From DAMCAP01 sp032059445 (GTDB lineage: Bacteria > Bacillota > Clostridia > Oscillospirales > Ruminococcaceae), in the NCBI GenBank assembly GCA_032059445.1, contig DAMCAP010000007.1, forward strand, positions 1 to 64,000: a stretch of DNA of 64,000 nt, read 5' to 3'. The notes below the pieces were generated by a model. The model did not search any database. It was not told where the DNA came from and saw nothing but the letters and a program-made list of their open reading frames with translations. Positions 35,913 to 45,168 of this stretch are shown piece by piece; the stretch's first letter is position 1; every line of letters starts with the position of its first letter. The position numbers and the translations under genes are program-made.

Positions 35913-36908
35913 TTACTTACCGAGCAGCTTTTTAAGGTCAATAGTATCCTGTGCCCACAGCTTAGCAAAATCCTCAGCATTGAGGTAGCCAGGACGCTGG
36001 TCAAGGGAGTTGGCCTTTCTAAACTCATCGTATACGGGAGTATTGTATGCTTTTTCGATAGCAGCCTCAAGAGCCTTGATAGCAGCCTCAGGGGTACCCT
36101 TCTTAGCAAAAACTCCGCGGTATGGGCCCATGGTTGCATTGAGACCCTCGATATCGCCAGTAGCTTCTACATCAGGGATAGCAGGCAGTCTCTTATCAGA
36201 CAGTACGATCAGAGGGCGGATGTCGCCGGAAGCAACAAGACCAGAAACCTCTGCTACACCGGTCAGACCAAGGGATACGTGACCGCCAAGGATTGCAGCG
36301 TTGAGCTCTGCACCGTTGGAGAATGCAAGTGCCTCAACCTCTACGCCAGCCTCGCTAAAGAGCTGCTTTACGCCCAGACCGTCAACACCGGTGATGGACA
36401 TTACTCCGATCTTTACCTTGCCGGGGTTTTTCTTGATGTACTCTACAAGCTCAGAAAAGGTCTTGTACTCAGCCTTAGCAGAAGCGATAACAACGTTGGT
36501 GTCGTGCACCAGACGAGTCACAGGTACCAGCTCGGTAGATACATCTACACTGCTCAGACCGTTGATGCTAGCGATCAGCAGAGACTGTGTGCCCAGCATA
36601 AAGGTATAGCCGTCAGCAGGCTGCTTAACAGTATACTCTACGCCCTTGACGCCGCCTGCACCCTCAACGTTGTTGACAGTTACAGGTACGCCCAGTACCT
36701 TCTCCAGCTCACTTGCCAGAGGTCTGATGGTGGAGTCAGCGCCGCCTGCGCCCCAAGGACATACGATTTCGATCTTTCTGTCAAACTTCCACTCGCCGGT
36801 CTCTCCGGAAGTGGCTGGTGTAGAAGCAGCTGGCTTAGTGCCGGAGCAACCCACCAAGACAATAGCTAGAGTAAGCAGTACAGACAATAGTGAAAACAAC
36901 TTTTTCAT
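35913..36908 (-). CDS. tctC: Tripartite tricarboxylate transporter substrate-binding lipoprotein
   Basis: 331 residues. The signal peptide ends in a lipobox (LAIVLVGCSG), so the protein is anchored outside the membrane through Cys21. The mature part matches the Bug/TctC family: IEIVCPWGAGGADSTIRPLASELEK, VNNVEGAGGVKGVEYTVKQPADGYTFMLGT. The protein captures the acid and passes it to TctAB. It directly follows citF, tying this transporter to citrate metabolism; the ligand could be citrate, isocitrate or aconitate. Confidence 0.93.
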   Translation of the reverse strand: MKKLFSLLSVLLTLAIVLVGCSGTKPAASTPATSGETGEWKFDRKIEIVCPWGAGGADSTIRPLASELEKVLGVPVTVNNVEGAGGVKGVEYTVKQPADGYTFMLGTQSLLIASINGLSSVDVSTELVPVTRLVHDTNVVIASAKAEYKTFSELVEYIKKNPGKVKIGVMSITGVDGLGVKQLFSEAGVEVEALAFSNGAELNAAILGGHVSLGLTGVAEVSGLVASGDIRPLIVLSDKRLPAIPDVEATGDIEGLNATMGPYRGVFAKKGTPEAAIKALEAAIEKAYNTPVYDEFRKANSLDQRPGYLNAEDFAKLWAQDTIDLKKLLGK

Positions 36909-36961
36909 TTTGCAATTCTCCTTTTGATTTTTTATTACGCCCTAATGGGAGGTAATACTAA

Positions 36962-38500
36962 TTACTTTGCTACCTGATAGATCACATCAATGATGCTTCC
37001 GTCACGGTAGTTGACCAAGCCCACAACCCGATCGGTATATCGGATCGTGCTTGGAGCGCCCACAACCTTTTCTGCCATTTCCTTCAGCTCGTAGATCGAG
37101 TAAATAGGCAGATTGGCTGCGATCAGCTTTTCTTTGAGGTCTTCACGCTTAGGGTTGACTGCGATGCCATGATCGGTTACCACTACATCCACTGTATCGC
37201 CAGGAGTGACAATGGTGTTGACACGATCGAGGATGGTTGGGATGCGACCTCTGATCAGAGGTGCGACGATGATCGACATACTTGCACCCGCCGCAGTATC
37301 AGGATGCCCTCCGATCGCTCCACGGATTACACCGTCAGAGCCGGTCAGTACGTTGATGTTGAAGTTGACATCCACCTCAAGGGCACTGAGCACTACCATA
37401 TCCAGATGATCTACCGCCGCTCCCTCTTTGTAAGGGGTAGCATAGAATTCTGCATCGACCCAGCAATGGCCCTCATTTTTTTGGATGCTCTCTACAGCTG
37501 TCAGGTCAAAGCACTGTACATCTAGAAGCCTGTCAATCAGTCCTTCTTCATGAAGCTTGGCGATATGCCCCGTGATGCCACCCAGCGCATAGCTGGCCTT
37601 GATCCCCTCTTCTAGCATGATCTCTCTTAGGTAACGTGCCACAGCAAGGGAAGCACCGCCGGTACCAGTCTGGAATGAGAAACCGTCTACCAGATACCCG
37701 GAGGCTTTCATCACATCGGCTGTCATCTTGGCGATTAACAGCTCCCGTGGGTTCGTGGTGATGCGGGTTGCGCCCGACATGATTCCCTTAGGATCACCGA
37801 TCGACTCAACCTCTACGATGTAGTCTACATCGGTTTGAGGGATCTGGCAAGGCGTATTGGGATAGGGCACGATGTTGTTGGTGAGCAGGATCACCTTCTC
37901 GGCATAACGCGCGTCTACTACGCCGTAGCCCAGAGAGCCGCAGGCATAGGAGTTATCGCCACTGCGAGAGAAGCCATTTGCATTGCCATAAAGATCAGTA
38001 GAGGGCACTCCTAAGAATGCTACATCGATCTTAAGCTCACCCTTTGCGATGGCGGCCGCTCTGCCACCATGACTGCGGAATACCACAGGGGTTTCCATCA
38101 AGCCGTCAGAGATTTCACTGGCGAGCTCTCCGCGCAGGCCGCTGGTTTCGATACGAGTGATGACTCCATTTTGAATATGCCCAATTAAAGGTGTGTGTAT
38201 ATCAGTAAGGGAGCTTGCAGCGAGTACAAGGTCCTTATACCCCATCTCTGCCAGTAGGTCAATGACCATGTTGACGATGTAATCACCATTTCTAAAATGA
38301 TGGTGGAAGGATACCGTCATACCGTCCTTTAGCCCACTGAGCTTTATAGCTTCTTTTAAGCTGGCCACAATCTTGCTTGCGCTTCTCTGCCGTGACTTAA
38401 GGGAAGAAATGCCATCCCTTATATTTTTACCGTCATAAGCCCTTAGGCTTCCGATTCCCGCTATACTCTCCGGAATCTCTACTCCGATTGAATTCTTCAT
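36962..38500 (-). CDS. citF: Citrate lyase alpha subunit (citrate CoA-transferase)
   Basis: About 512 residues, full CitF length. Conserved stretches include SFHHHFRNGDYIVNMV, GVPSTDLYGNANG, FQTGTGGASLAVARYL and GSDGVIRGAIGGHPDTAAGA. The subunit exchanges acetyl for citryl on the acyl-carrier subunit. ATG 38500 with AGGGGGTGG upstream is chosen; a GTG three codons earlier is inside that SD. Starts 12 nt after citE. Confidence 0.95.
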   Translation of the reverse strand: MKNSIGVEIPESIAGIGSLRAYDGKNIRDGISSLKSRQRSASKIVASLKEAIKLSGLKDGMTVSFHHHFRNGDYIVNMVIDLLAEMGYKDLVLAASSLTDIHTPLIGHIQNGVITRIETSGLRGELASEISDGLMETPVVFRSHGGRAAAIAKGELKIDVAFLGVPSTDLYGNANGFSRSGDNSYACGSLGYGVVDARYAEKVILLTNNIVPYPNTPCQIPQTDVDYIVEVESIGDPKGIMSGATRITTNPRELLIAKMTADVMKASGYLVDGFSFQTGTGGASLAVARYLREIMLEEGIKASYALGGITGHIAKLHEEGLIDRLLDVQCFDLTAVESIQKNEGHCWVDAEFYATPYKEGAAVDHLDMVVLSALEVDVNFNINVLTGSDGVIRGAIGGHPDTAAGASMSIIVAPLIRGRIPTILDRVNTIVTPGDTVDVVVTDHGIAVNPKREDLKEKLIAANLPIYSIYELKEMAEKVVGAPSTIRYTDRVVGLVNYRDGSIIDVIYQVAK

Positions 38501-38512
38501 ATCTTCCACCCC

Positions 38513-39409
38513 CTAGTCTTCAATCTGCACGCCCGAGGCTTTTGCAAGGCTCAGCACACGCAGGGCGCGGTCTACAATCGGCTTGTCAACCATCTTGCCC
38601 TTTAAGCTGATTACGCCCAGCCCCTTTGCTTCTGCCTCTTTAATGGCAGCAACAACCTCTACCGCATTGCGGATCTCCTTGGCTGTGGGGGTAAAGATTT
38701 CATGTACGGGAGCGATCTGCCTTGGATTAATGACCGACTTGCCATCAAAGCCCAGCTGCTTGATCAGATTACATTCGTCACGGAATCCATCTTCATTGTT
38801 GATATCAGAATATACCGTATCGAGTGCAGCGATACCAGCCGCTCTCGCTGCAAAAAGCAGCATATTTCGTGCTACAAGTAGCTCGGTGCCGTCAGGGTAT
38901 CTTCTTGTTTTAAGGTCGGTGACGAAGTCCTCTGCACCGATCGCGATTCCCACAAGGCGCTCAGATGCCACTGCAATCTGGCTTACGTTAAGCACACCCT
39001 TGGCGCTCTCGATTGCCGCCATCATACCTGTGCTACCAAGCTCACGGTTATATTTCTTCTCCATCTCGGTGATGTAGTCAGCTACTTCAATTACATCCCC
39101 TGCAGTTTCGGATTTTGGCAATCTTATAATTTGAACCCCAGCCTTTACCATCATTTCGATGTCTTTATGACCGTACTCGGTATTGAGTGGGTTGATTCTT
39201 ACAACGGTTTCGATGCCCTTATAATCAATGCTGGTCAGCGCTCCATGCACCAGATGGCGAGCAGCATCTTTTTCGGTCAATTTGACAGAGTCTTCAAGGT
39301 CAAACATGATCGAATCAGGCTTATATATGTAGGCATCCCGCATCATACCCGGGTTGTTGCCGGGGATATAGAGCATCGTTCTCCTTAGCCTATCCTTTAC
39401 ATAACCCAT
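38513..39409 (-). CDS. citE: Citrate lyase beta subunit (citryl-ACP lyase)
   Basis: About 298 residues, HpcH/HpaI aldolase superfamily. RRTMLYIPGNNPGMM at the N-terminus, SIMFDLEDSV with the metal/substrate Asp, ETVVRINPL, AAIESAKGVLN with the catalytic Glu, IGAEDFVTDLKT, and CNLIKQLGFDGKSVINPRQI are all diagnostic. It cleaves citryl-ACP to acetyl-ACP and oxaloacetate. ATG 39409 lies 4 nt after the citD stop; upstream in-frame codons overlap citD and are rejected. Confidence 0.95.
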   Translation of the reverse strand: MGYVKDRLRRTMLYIPGNNPGMMRDAYIYKPDSIMFDLEDSVKLTEKDAARHLVHGALTSIDYKGIETVVRINPLNTEYGHKDIEMMVKAGVQIIRLPKSETAGDVIEVADYITEMEKKYNRELGSTGMMAAIESAKGVLNVSQIAVASERLVGIAIGAEDFVTDLKTRRYPDGTELLVARNMLLFAARAAGIAALDTVYSDINNEDGFRDECNLIKQLGFDGKSVINPRQIAPVHEIFTPTAKEIRNAVEVVAAIKEAEAKGLGVISLKGKMVDKPIVDRALRVLSLAKASGVQIED

Positions 39410-39413
39410 GGCA

Positions 39414-39695
39414 CTACACCCCCCAGTCCTGCTGATCAGCTCTGGCACGCTCGATTGCAGTACGCAGCCTAGCTGCTACCGTACAGTCAAGTGCACCTCT
39501 ATCATTTGCTAGTACACGCGCATTGTTGACACCCAGCTCATTTAGCGTATCAACCAGCACCTTGCGTATCTGCTCTCCAAACTGATGCATCACTGTACTG
39601 GTCAGCTGTATGTCGATACCTTTGCAGGGCTCCAGTGAAATCATGATATCGCTGGATTCCAGTGTACCCGCCAAGTAGACTTTTGGATTATCCAT
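39414..39695 (-). CDS. citD: Citrate lyase acyl-carrier protein (gamma subunit)
   Basis: 93 residues, normal CitD size. The modified Ser is in YLAGTLESSDIMISLEP, where the phosphoribosyl-dephospho-CoA group is attached by CitX. C-terminal NNARVLANDRGALDCTVAARLRTAIERA matches the family. First gene of the operon, about 50 nt downstream of the predicted transcription start. Confidence 0.94.
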   Translation of the reverse strand: MDNPKVYLAGTLESSDIMISLEPCKGIDIQLTSTVMHQFGEQIRKVLVDTLNELGVNNARVLANDRGALDCTVAARLRTAIERARADQQDWGV

Positions 39696-39750
39696 TTTGC
39701 TTCACCTTTCTGATAGCGGGGGCTTTCCCCACGCTTTAAATTCCATCCAA

Positions 39751-39779
39751 ATTATATTGCGGTTTTTGCTATTATTCAA
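39751..39779 (-). promoter_or_regulatory. Promoter of the citDEF-tctCBA operon
   Basis: On the minus strand TTGAAT (39779-39774), 17 bp, perfect TATAAT (39756-39751), leading to citD at 39695. Confidence 0.65.
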
Positions 39780-39955
39780 ATGCAAAAACAACATAGCGCC
39801 TATGCAATATTTAAATATACATTGCCTAATTATTATCAAAAATGTGAACAACCGTGTTTTTATGTGAACATTATGCATTAAATTTCAACAAGCTAGGCAT
39901 TTTCACCTAAAATTGAAAAAATGTCAAAAATTAATCAATCTATGCATTCGGCTAA
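39780..39955. promoter_or_regulatory. Upstream regulatory repeats of the citDEF operon
   Basis: GCAAT...ATTGC inverted repeat (39804-39825), two exact ATGTGAACA copies 20 bp apart (39842-39850, 39862-39870), and a GCATT-N6-AATGC inverted repeat near 39936-39951 lie in a row upstream of the -35 box. Spacings of about two helical turns suggest regulator sites (LysR-type T-N11-A or other). Confidence 0.45.
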
Positions 39956-40017
39956 ATGCTATGAAAAACTAAAAATATTCGTCGTTTTGACTATATGTCT
40001 ACAAAGGGCATACACAA

Positions 40018-40054
40018 TGCAAAAATGCAGGACACCACTTAAGGTGCCCTGCAC
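40018..40054 (-). terminator. Terminator after the aconitase-family gene
   Basis: TGCAGGGCACC / GGTGTCCTGCA (one mismatch) with a 6-nt loop; on the minus strand it is followed by TTTTTG. Confidence 0.8.
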
Positions 40055-40069
40055 TTTATTTTGGGAATA

Positions 40070-42358
40070 TTATCGCGCGCTATAGTAATTAATCAGGCAA
40101 CCGTCGATGAGAGTCTGGCGCTCATCAGCAGTCAAATCCCCTAGGCGAAGCTTTACTTGCTGCACAGCTTCACCAACCACATAAGCTTCGATCACGTCAC
40201 TACCATTACGGACCTGCTCTACCAGCTGTGGCACAAATACATAGTTGTTTTTATCGATCTTCTCTGGCGCATCCACCAAAAACGGTAAGATCCCCCAGTT
40301 GATCAGATTGGAGCGGTAGCGCTTAGTAGCATACTCCATGGCGAAATTTGCCCAGCCGCCAAGCACCTTCTGACAGGAGGCAGCCTGCTCACGAGCTGAG
40401 CCGTCTCCCGGCTTGTTGGCATAGACCGCACTGCCGATACCAGTGGCAGCAGGATCAATTTTTACCCCATGCTCCCCAAGCTTGCGGTAGATCTCAGCAA
40501 GCTCAGTGCTGATTTCAAGCGGGTCCGCTCCTGCTTCACGACGCTGCTCCAGATCAAGCATCACCTTGCTGGCAGGCACATAGTCGGGAGCTTTGCGGCT
40601 GAGGGTAAATTCCGCCAAGCGTAAGGGATTGCTTCGATAAGATGATGTCTCTCCCGAAGGAATCAGCTCGTCAGTGGTGGTAACAGGGTCAGTGATATGG
40701 GTAACCACTTTCACCAATAAATCATTGGTCAGAGCAGGCATCCTTGGCCAGTCCTTAATATTGGGGCCCATCACCAGTGAGGCTTCGGGCTCAGGTCTTC
40801 CCCAGCCGTTGTATACACGATTATCATAGACCTTTTGATCAAAGAAATAGGTAGGCTTGGTATAGTTTAAGTCCAGCTCGTCAGCTGCGGTCAACTTACC
40901 GCCATTAGCCGCTGTGGCTGCAATGGAGCGAGCATCCATTAGCGCTACCGACGAAATCTGACCCTCACCAGGCTTAGAGCCCTCACGGTTGGGGAAGTTT
41001 CGTGTGGTATGGCGAATGGAGAATTGGTTATTTGCAGGTGTGTCCCCTGCGCCGAAGCATGGGCCGCAGAAAGCAGCGCGTACAATAATACCCGACTCCA
41101 TCAGCCTTGCGATGGTGCCGTTTTTAACAAGCTGCATATAGGTAGGCTGGCTGGAAGGATATACGCTCATGGTAAAGCCCTCGCTACCGATTGACCTGCC
41201 GTTTAAGATATCTGCGGCATCTACGATGTTGTCAAAGGTACCGCCGGCACAGCCTGCAATTACACCCTGATCTACATAGATATCCTTGCCACGTATCTTA
41301 CTGAGGAGGTCAAGCTTTACAGGGCTGCCCTCCAGCTGCTTGATGCTGTTTCGCTCCACCTCAGCCAAAATCTCATGGGGCGAAGCTTTGAGCTCCTCGA
41401 TGGTATACACGTTGCTGGGGTGGAAGGGCAGTGCGATCGAAGGCTTTACCTTGCTAAGGTCAACATGCACCATGCCATCATAATAGGTAACCGCCTTAGG
41501 AGCCAGGGGCTTGTACTCTTCTCGACGACCGTGGGCTGTAAAGTACTCCTCAACCTTGCTGTCAGTCTGCCATATGGAGCTCCAGCAGGTGGTTTCGGTC
41601 GTCATGACATCGATGCCACTGCGATACTCTACCGACAGACCCTCTACGCCTTCTCCTACAAACTCCATTACAGCATTCTTTACATAACCTGCGGCAAATA
41701 CCTTGCCGATGATGCTCAGCGCTACGTCCTGAGGCCCTACACCCGGATTGGGGGAGCCGCTTAGGTATACTGCCACGACTTTGGGGTAAGAGATATCATA
41801 GGTGTGACCTACCAGCTGCTTTGCCAGCTCTCCGCCACCCTCGCCTACTGCCATAGTTCCCAGCGCTCCATAGCGTGTGTGGCTATCGCTACCCAAGATC
41901 ATCTTGCCACAGCCGCTCATCATCTCGCGGTTATACTGATGGATGACTGCAAGATTGGTAGGTACATAGATGCCACCATATTTCTTGGCAGCCGAGAGGG
42001 CAAACACATGGTCGTCCTCATTGATGGTGCCGCCCACTGCACAGAGACTGTTGTGGCAGTTGGTCAGTACATAGGGGATGGGGAATTTCGTCATTCCGCT
42101 GGCCCTTGCAGTCTGGATGATCCCTACATATGTAATGTCGTGGGAGGTTAGTGCATCAAATTTGATCTTCAGCTTCTTTTGATCTCCCGAAACATTATGC
42201 GCCATTAGTATCTCATGGGCAATTGTTCCCTCTTTGGCTTTTTCCTTTGAAGTGCTCTCACCGGTAATTGCCTTGATTTCTTCTAGTGCCGCAGGGTTAT
42301 CCGATACAACATGTCGATTGTTTACCAGATACACGCCGCCTTCATAGAGCTTGATCAC
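40070..42358 (-). CDS. Aconitase-family hydratase
   Basis: 762 residues with the aconitase domain plus a C-terminal swivel domain. Fe-S cluster cysteines appear as IAGCAGG (first) and FCGPCFGAGD (CxxC pair). Substrate-site motifs include GSDSHTRYGALGTMAVGEGGGELAK and YRSNLINWGILPF near the C-terminus. It probably interconverts citrate, cis-aconitate and isocitrate; it belongs to the bacterial branch often labelled hydratase, so another hydroxy-acid is possible. GTG 42358 is the start, with AAAGGAGG 8 nt upstream. Divergent from a LysR gene and between the two citrate lyase gene sets. Confidence 0.88.
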   Translation of the reverse strand: MIKLYEGGVYLVNNRHVVSDNPAALEEIKAITGESTSKEKAKEGTIAHEILMAHNVSGDQKKLKIKFDALTSHDITYVGIIQTARASGMTKFPIPYVLTNCHNSLCAVGGTINEDDHVFALSAAKKYGGIYVPTNLAVIHQYNREMMSGCGKMILGSDSHTRYGALGTMAVGEGGGELAKQLVGHTYDISYPKVVAVYLSGSPNPGVGPQDVALSIIGKVFAAGYVKNAVMEFVGEGVEGLSVEYRSGIDVMTTETTCWSSIWQTDSKVEEYFTAHGRREEYKPLAPKAVTYYDGMVHVDLSKVKPSIALPFHPSNVYTIEELKASPHEILAEVERNSIKQLEGSPVKLDLLSKIRGKDIYVDQGVIAGCAGGTFDNIVDAADILNGRSIGSEGFTMSVYPSSQPTYMQLVKNGTIARLMESGIIVRAAFCGPCFGAGDTPANNQFSIRHTTRNFPNREGSKPGEGQISSVALMDARSIAATAANGGKLTAADELDLNYTKPTYFFDQKVYDNRVYNGWGRPEPEASLVMGPNIKDWPRMPALTNDLLVKVVTHITDPVTTTDELIPSGETSSYRSNPLRLAEFTLSRKAPDYVPASKVMLDLEQRREAGADPLEISTELAEIYRKLGEHGVKIDPAATGIGSAVYANKPGDGSAREQAASCQKVLGGWANFAMEYATKRYRSNLINWGILPFLVDAPEKIDKNNYVFVPQLVEQVRNGSDVIEAYVVGEAVQQVKLRLGDLTADERQTLIDGCLINYYSAR

Positions 42359-42447
42359 AAAAAATGCCTCCTTTAATAAATTCTACTTGATTTTATCCTG
42401 CTAAAATTATATAATGCCTGTGTAATATAAGCAAATACTTAAAATCT

Positions 42448-42477
42448 TATAGCATCCATAGGTTTTACCTATAGCAT
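42448..42477. promoter_or_regulatory. Operator-like repeat between the aconitase-family and LysR genes
   Basis: Perfect ATAGGT-TTT-ACCTAT (42458-42472) is flanked by two exact TATAGCAT copies (42448-42455, 42470-42477; 22-bp period). It lies in the 134-bp divergent gap, just upstream of the LysR SD. Likely the autoregulatory/activation site of that regulator. Confidence 0.5.
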
Positions 42478-42492
42478 GAAAGGAGGATGTAG

Positions 42493-43428
42493 ATGACCAA
42501 TCGAGAACTGCTCTATATCAAAACGATTGCAGAAGAAAAAAGCATCTCCAAGGCTGCGGTAAAGCTGTTTTTATCCCAACCATCGCTGAGCCAGTGCATC
42601 AGCAGGATCGAAGCGGAGCTAGGTACCAAGCTTTTTAACCGCAGTGCTACAGGGCTAAGTACCACCTATGCTGGGGAGCGCTACCTCAACATGGCGCATC
42701 AAGTGCTGCGGCTCTACAAAGATTTCGAGGCAGAGATCAGCGACATCAACAGCCTCAATATAGGCAGGCTCGATATTGGTATCACCACCCACCTTGCTTC
42801 TTACCTGTTGCCTAAGCTGCTGCCCCGCTATCGGGCGCTTTACCCTAACCTGTCGATCTGTATCACTGAGGAAAGCTCCTCGGTACTGGAAGAAATGGTC
42901 CTCAGCGGCAAGGTTGACTTTGCAGTCATGCATACTCATCCGCTGCTGATCTCCCAAAATAGTCATGCTTTGCGCTTTTCACTGATCCAAAACGACCCCT
43001 TTTTGCTGGTAGCACCAGCAGATACAAAGCTTAAAGCAACATCCCCTTGCGATCCTTATCCCCTTATCGACCCTGAGCTGCTTAAAACGCAAGACTTTAT
43101 CATGGTCAGCCCCGGCAGAAGGATCCGCCAAGTGGCAGACATCATTTTATCCAAAGCAGAGATTGAGCCAAAAATCATCCTGACTACCCAGAGCTTCGAA
43201 ACCGCGAAGCGGCTTGCCAGCGTGGGTATGGGAGTCACCCTGCTTCCCGAAGCTTACCTTGCCATCTTCCCCGGAGAATATGACACTAAGCTTTTTCGCC
43301 TCCCTGCTCAGTGGGAGGGTCAGTGGGCACTCAGTGTCGTCATGCAGAAGGACGGCTATGTAAGCGGTGCATCAAAAGAATTTATCCGCCTCCTGACCGA
43401 TTACGCCACTGATATGCAGCCTCAGTAG
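42493..43428 (+). CDS. LysR-family transcriptional regulator
   Basis: 311 residues. HTH at residues 1-60 (ELLYIKTIAEEKSISKAAVKLFLSQPSLSQCISRIEAELG), then the effector domain from ~90. Divergently oriented to the aconitase-family gene and 49 bp upstream of citG, a standard place for a LysR controlling both flanks. RBS AAAGGAGG before ATG 42493. Confidence 0.92.
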   Translation: MTNRELLYIKTIAEEKSISKAAVKLFLSQPSLSQCISRIEAELGTKLFNRSATGLSTTYAGERYLNMAHQVLRLYKDFEAEISDINSLNIGRLDIGITTHLASYLLPKLLPRYRALYPNLSICITEESSSVLEEMVLSGKVDFAVMHTHPLLISQNSHALRFSLIQNDPFLLVAPADTKLKATSPCDPYPLIDPELLKTQDFIMVSPGRRIRQVADIILSKAEIEPKIILTTQSFETAKRLASVGMGVTLLPEAYLAIFPGEYDTKLFRLPAQWEGQWALSVVMQKDGYVSGASKEFIRLLTDYATDMQPQ

Positions 43429-43477
43429 TATTTAAACAAGTACTCCTTATTATAATAACCACTCCTCGGAGGATCAA

Positions 43478-44326
43478 ATGGATATATACAGCCAAATCGC
43501 CCACCTTGCATACCTTGCCCTTGTAGCGGAGGTCGATGCCACCCCAAAGCCGGGCCTAGTTGATATGGAAGATTGCGGTGCGCACAAAGATATGGATTAT
43601 CACACCTTTATGGCCTCAGCCGAGGCACTAAAGCCTTATTTAGATGCTTGTGCCGCCATTTCTAAAGAAATCGATACGCCCGACCACTCTACCCTCCAGC
43701 TGCTGCGCCCCTTAGGCATTCAAGCTGAGGCAGAAATGTTTCGGGCAACCAATGGGGTCAACACCCATAAGGGGGCCATTTTTTCGATGGGGGTTTTATG
43801 CTGCGCTGCTGGGATTGTGTATCGTCAGCAACGACATTTTGACCCAAATCTTATCTGCCAGGCAGCCGCCGTCATTGCTGCTCCTGTGCTAGAAGATTTT
43901 AAACGCATTGACCCAAGCAACCCCAAAACCAAAGGGGAAAAGCTCTATATCCACCACGGCATAACGGGTATAAGAGGAGAAGCAGCCTCGGGCTTTGCCA
44001 CCGTTATCGCCTATGGGCTGCCCGTGCTGTCTTCTATGATGGACAATCCTCTTTACACACCAAACCAATGCAGGCTAAATACACTGCTAAGTTTGATGGC
44101 CAATCTTAAAGATACCAACATACTCTCCCGCTCTGATATGGATACCCTCATCTGGGTGAAGATACAGTCGGCAGCCCTGCTAAATGAAGGTGGTGCCACC
44201 ACCAAGGATGGACTTAGCAAACTGAGGGCACTTAATCAAGAGTTTATCCGCCGCAATATCAGCCCCGGTGGCAGCGCTGATCTTCTGGCTATTGCAGTTT
44301 TCTTAGATTCTCTAAGTCGTTTGTAG
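43478..44326 (+). CDS. citG: Triphosphoribosyl-dephospho-CoA synthase
   Basis: 282 residues. Motifs EVDATPKPGLVDMEDCGAH and NGVNTHKGAIFSMGVLCCAAG are diagnostic. The C-terminus has SPGGSADLLAIAVFL. It builds the precursor of the citrate lyase prosthetic group from dephospho-CoA and ATP. Followed 17 bp later by citX, which uses its product. RBS GGAGG before ATG 43478. Confidence 0.95.
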   Translation: MDIYSQIAHLAYLALVAEVDATPKPGLVDMEDCGAHKDMDYHTFMASAEALKPYLDACAAISKEIDTPDHSTLQLLRPLGIQAEAEMFRATNGVNTHKGAIFSMGVLCCAAGIVYRQQRHFDPNLICQAAAVIAAPVLEDFKRIDPSNPKTKGEKLYIHHGITGIRGEAASGFATVIAYGLPVLSSMMDNPLYTPNQCRLNTLLSLMANLKDTNILSRSDMDTLIWVKIQSAALLNEGGATTKDGLSKLRALNQEFIRRNISPGGSADLLAIAVFLDSLSRL

Positions 44327-44343
44327 AAAGGAAAATTCCTCCA

Positions 44344-44961
44344 ATGAGCAGTCAACCCTCCCCCATCGACCCCATAGATCTAAACCAAGCTGAGTGCAAC
44401 CCTCACTCTGATTTAAAGGAAAAACCAAGCTCTATCACTGCGCCTGAGCTTGCGGCTGTGCTAGAAGCCAGGGAAGCTCGATGGCAGCACAGACTGTCAC
44501 TGTCACAACTACATCGCAGCAATATAGTATCTCTTACGATCTGCCTTCCACTGCGCTATCGCACCAGCCCACTCCTGAAATCCCTCTTTTTTGACCACCT
44601 CTGCCATCAGGTTATCATATCCCTAAAAGAGGCAGGCTTTACACCCCTGTGTTTAGCTCCCTGTGATGGCGCAGACGGCCCTGCTTTTTTTGCTGTGGTG
44701 CCAGGCTCTGCCTATGAAATAAAAAAGCACTGCGCCTCATTGGAAGAGAAGCTGACTCTAGGAAGAATGCTGGATATCGACCTAAGCGACAGCGATGGTA
44801 ACCCAGTCAGCCGCAGTGATCTAGGGCTACCACCCCGCCGCTGCTTTGTGTGTAGCAACCCTGCTGCGATCTGTGTATCACGGAAGTTACATTCTCCAGC
44901 CGATATTGATCTGGCGGTAGAAAAGCTCCTAGCACAGGTAAAAGACCGCACAAGTTTATAA
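44344..44961 (+). CDS. citX: Apo-citrate lyase phosphoribosyl-dephospho-CoA transferase
   Basis: 205 residues. The core matches CitX: GRMLDIDLSDSDGNPVSRSDLGLPPRRCFVC with SNPAAICV after it. It transfers the phosphoribosyl-dephospho-CoA group to Ser of CitD. The first ~35 residues are a low-complexity, Pro/Ser-rich extension not usual in the family, so an internal start is possible but no better RBS was seen (GAAAGGAAAATTCCTCCA precedes the ATG). Confidence 0.92.
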   Translation: MSSQPSPIDPIDLNQAECNPHSDLKEKPSSITAPELAAVLEAREARWQHRLSLSQLHRSNIVSLTICLPLRYRTSPLLKSLFFDHLCHQVIISLKEAGFTPLCLAPCDGADGPAFFAVVPGSAYEIKKHCASLEEKLTLGRMLDIDLSDSDGNPVSRSDLGLPPRRCFVCSNPAAICVSRKLHSPADIDLAVEKLLAQVKDRTSL

Positions 44962-44976
44962 GAGCTTAGATAAGAT

Positions 44977-45004
44977 CAGCAGGCATTTGCCTGCTGTTTT
45001 GTTT
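44977..45004 (+). terminator. Terminator of citGX
   Basis: CAGCAGGC / GCCTGCTG with a 4-nt loop and a TTTTGTTTT tail. Confidence 0.85.
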
Positions 45005-45168
45005 TAAGATCATGCAAAGCTGCTAAAGATAATTAGAATAGCTATAAAAAGCCAACCCAGTTTATATATTTTTGTTTCAAAGGTTGACAACTATCCACAA
45101 AAAGAGCAAAATAAAAGAAGTAAGAACCATATGGTTTTTCATATGACGAAAATAAGGGGTGGATATCA

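Noticed and set aside
45130..45155. CATATG-rich inverted repeat upstream of the aldo/keto reductase as an operator
   Set aside because: Short self-complementary hexamers that occur by chance in AT-rich DNA; no matching promoter geometry.
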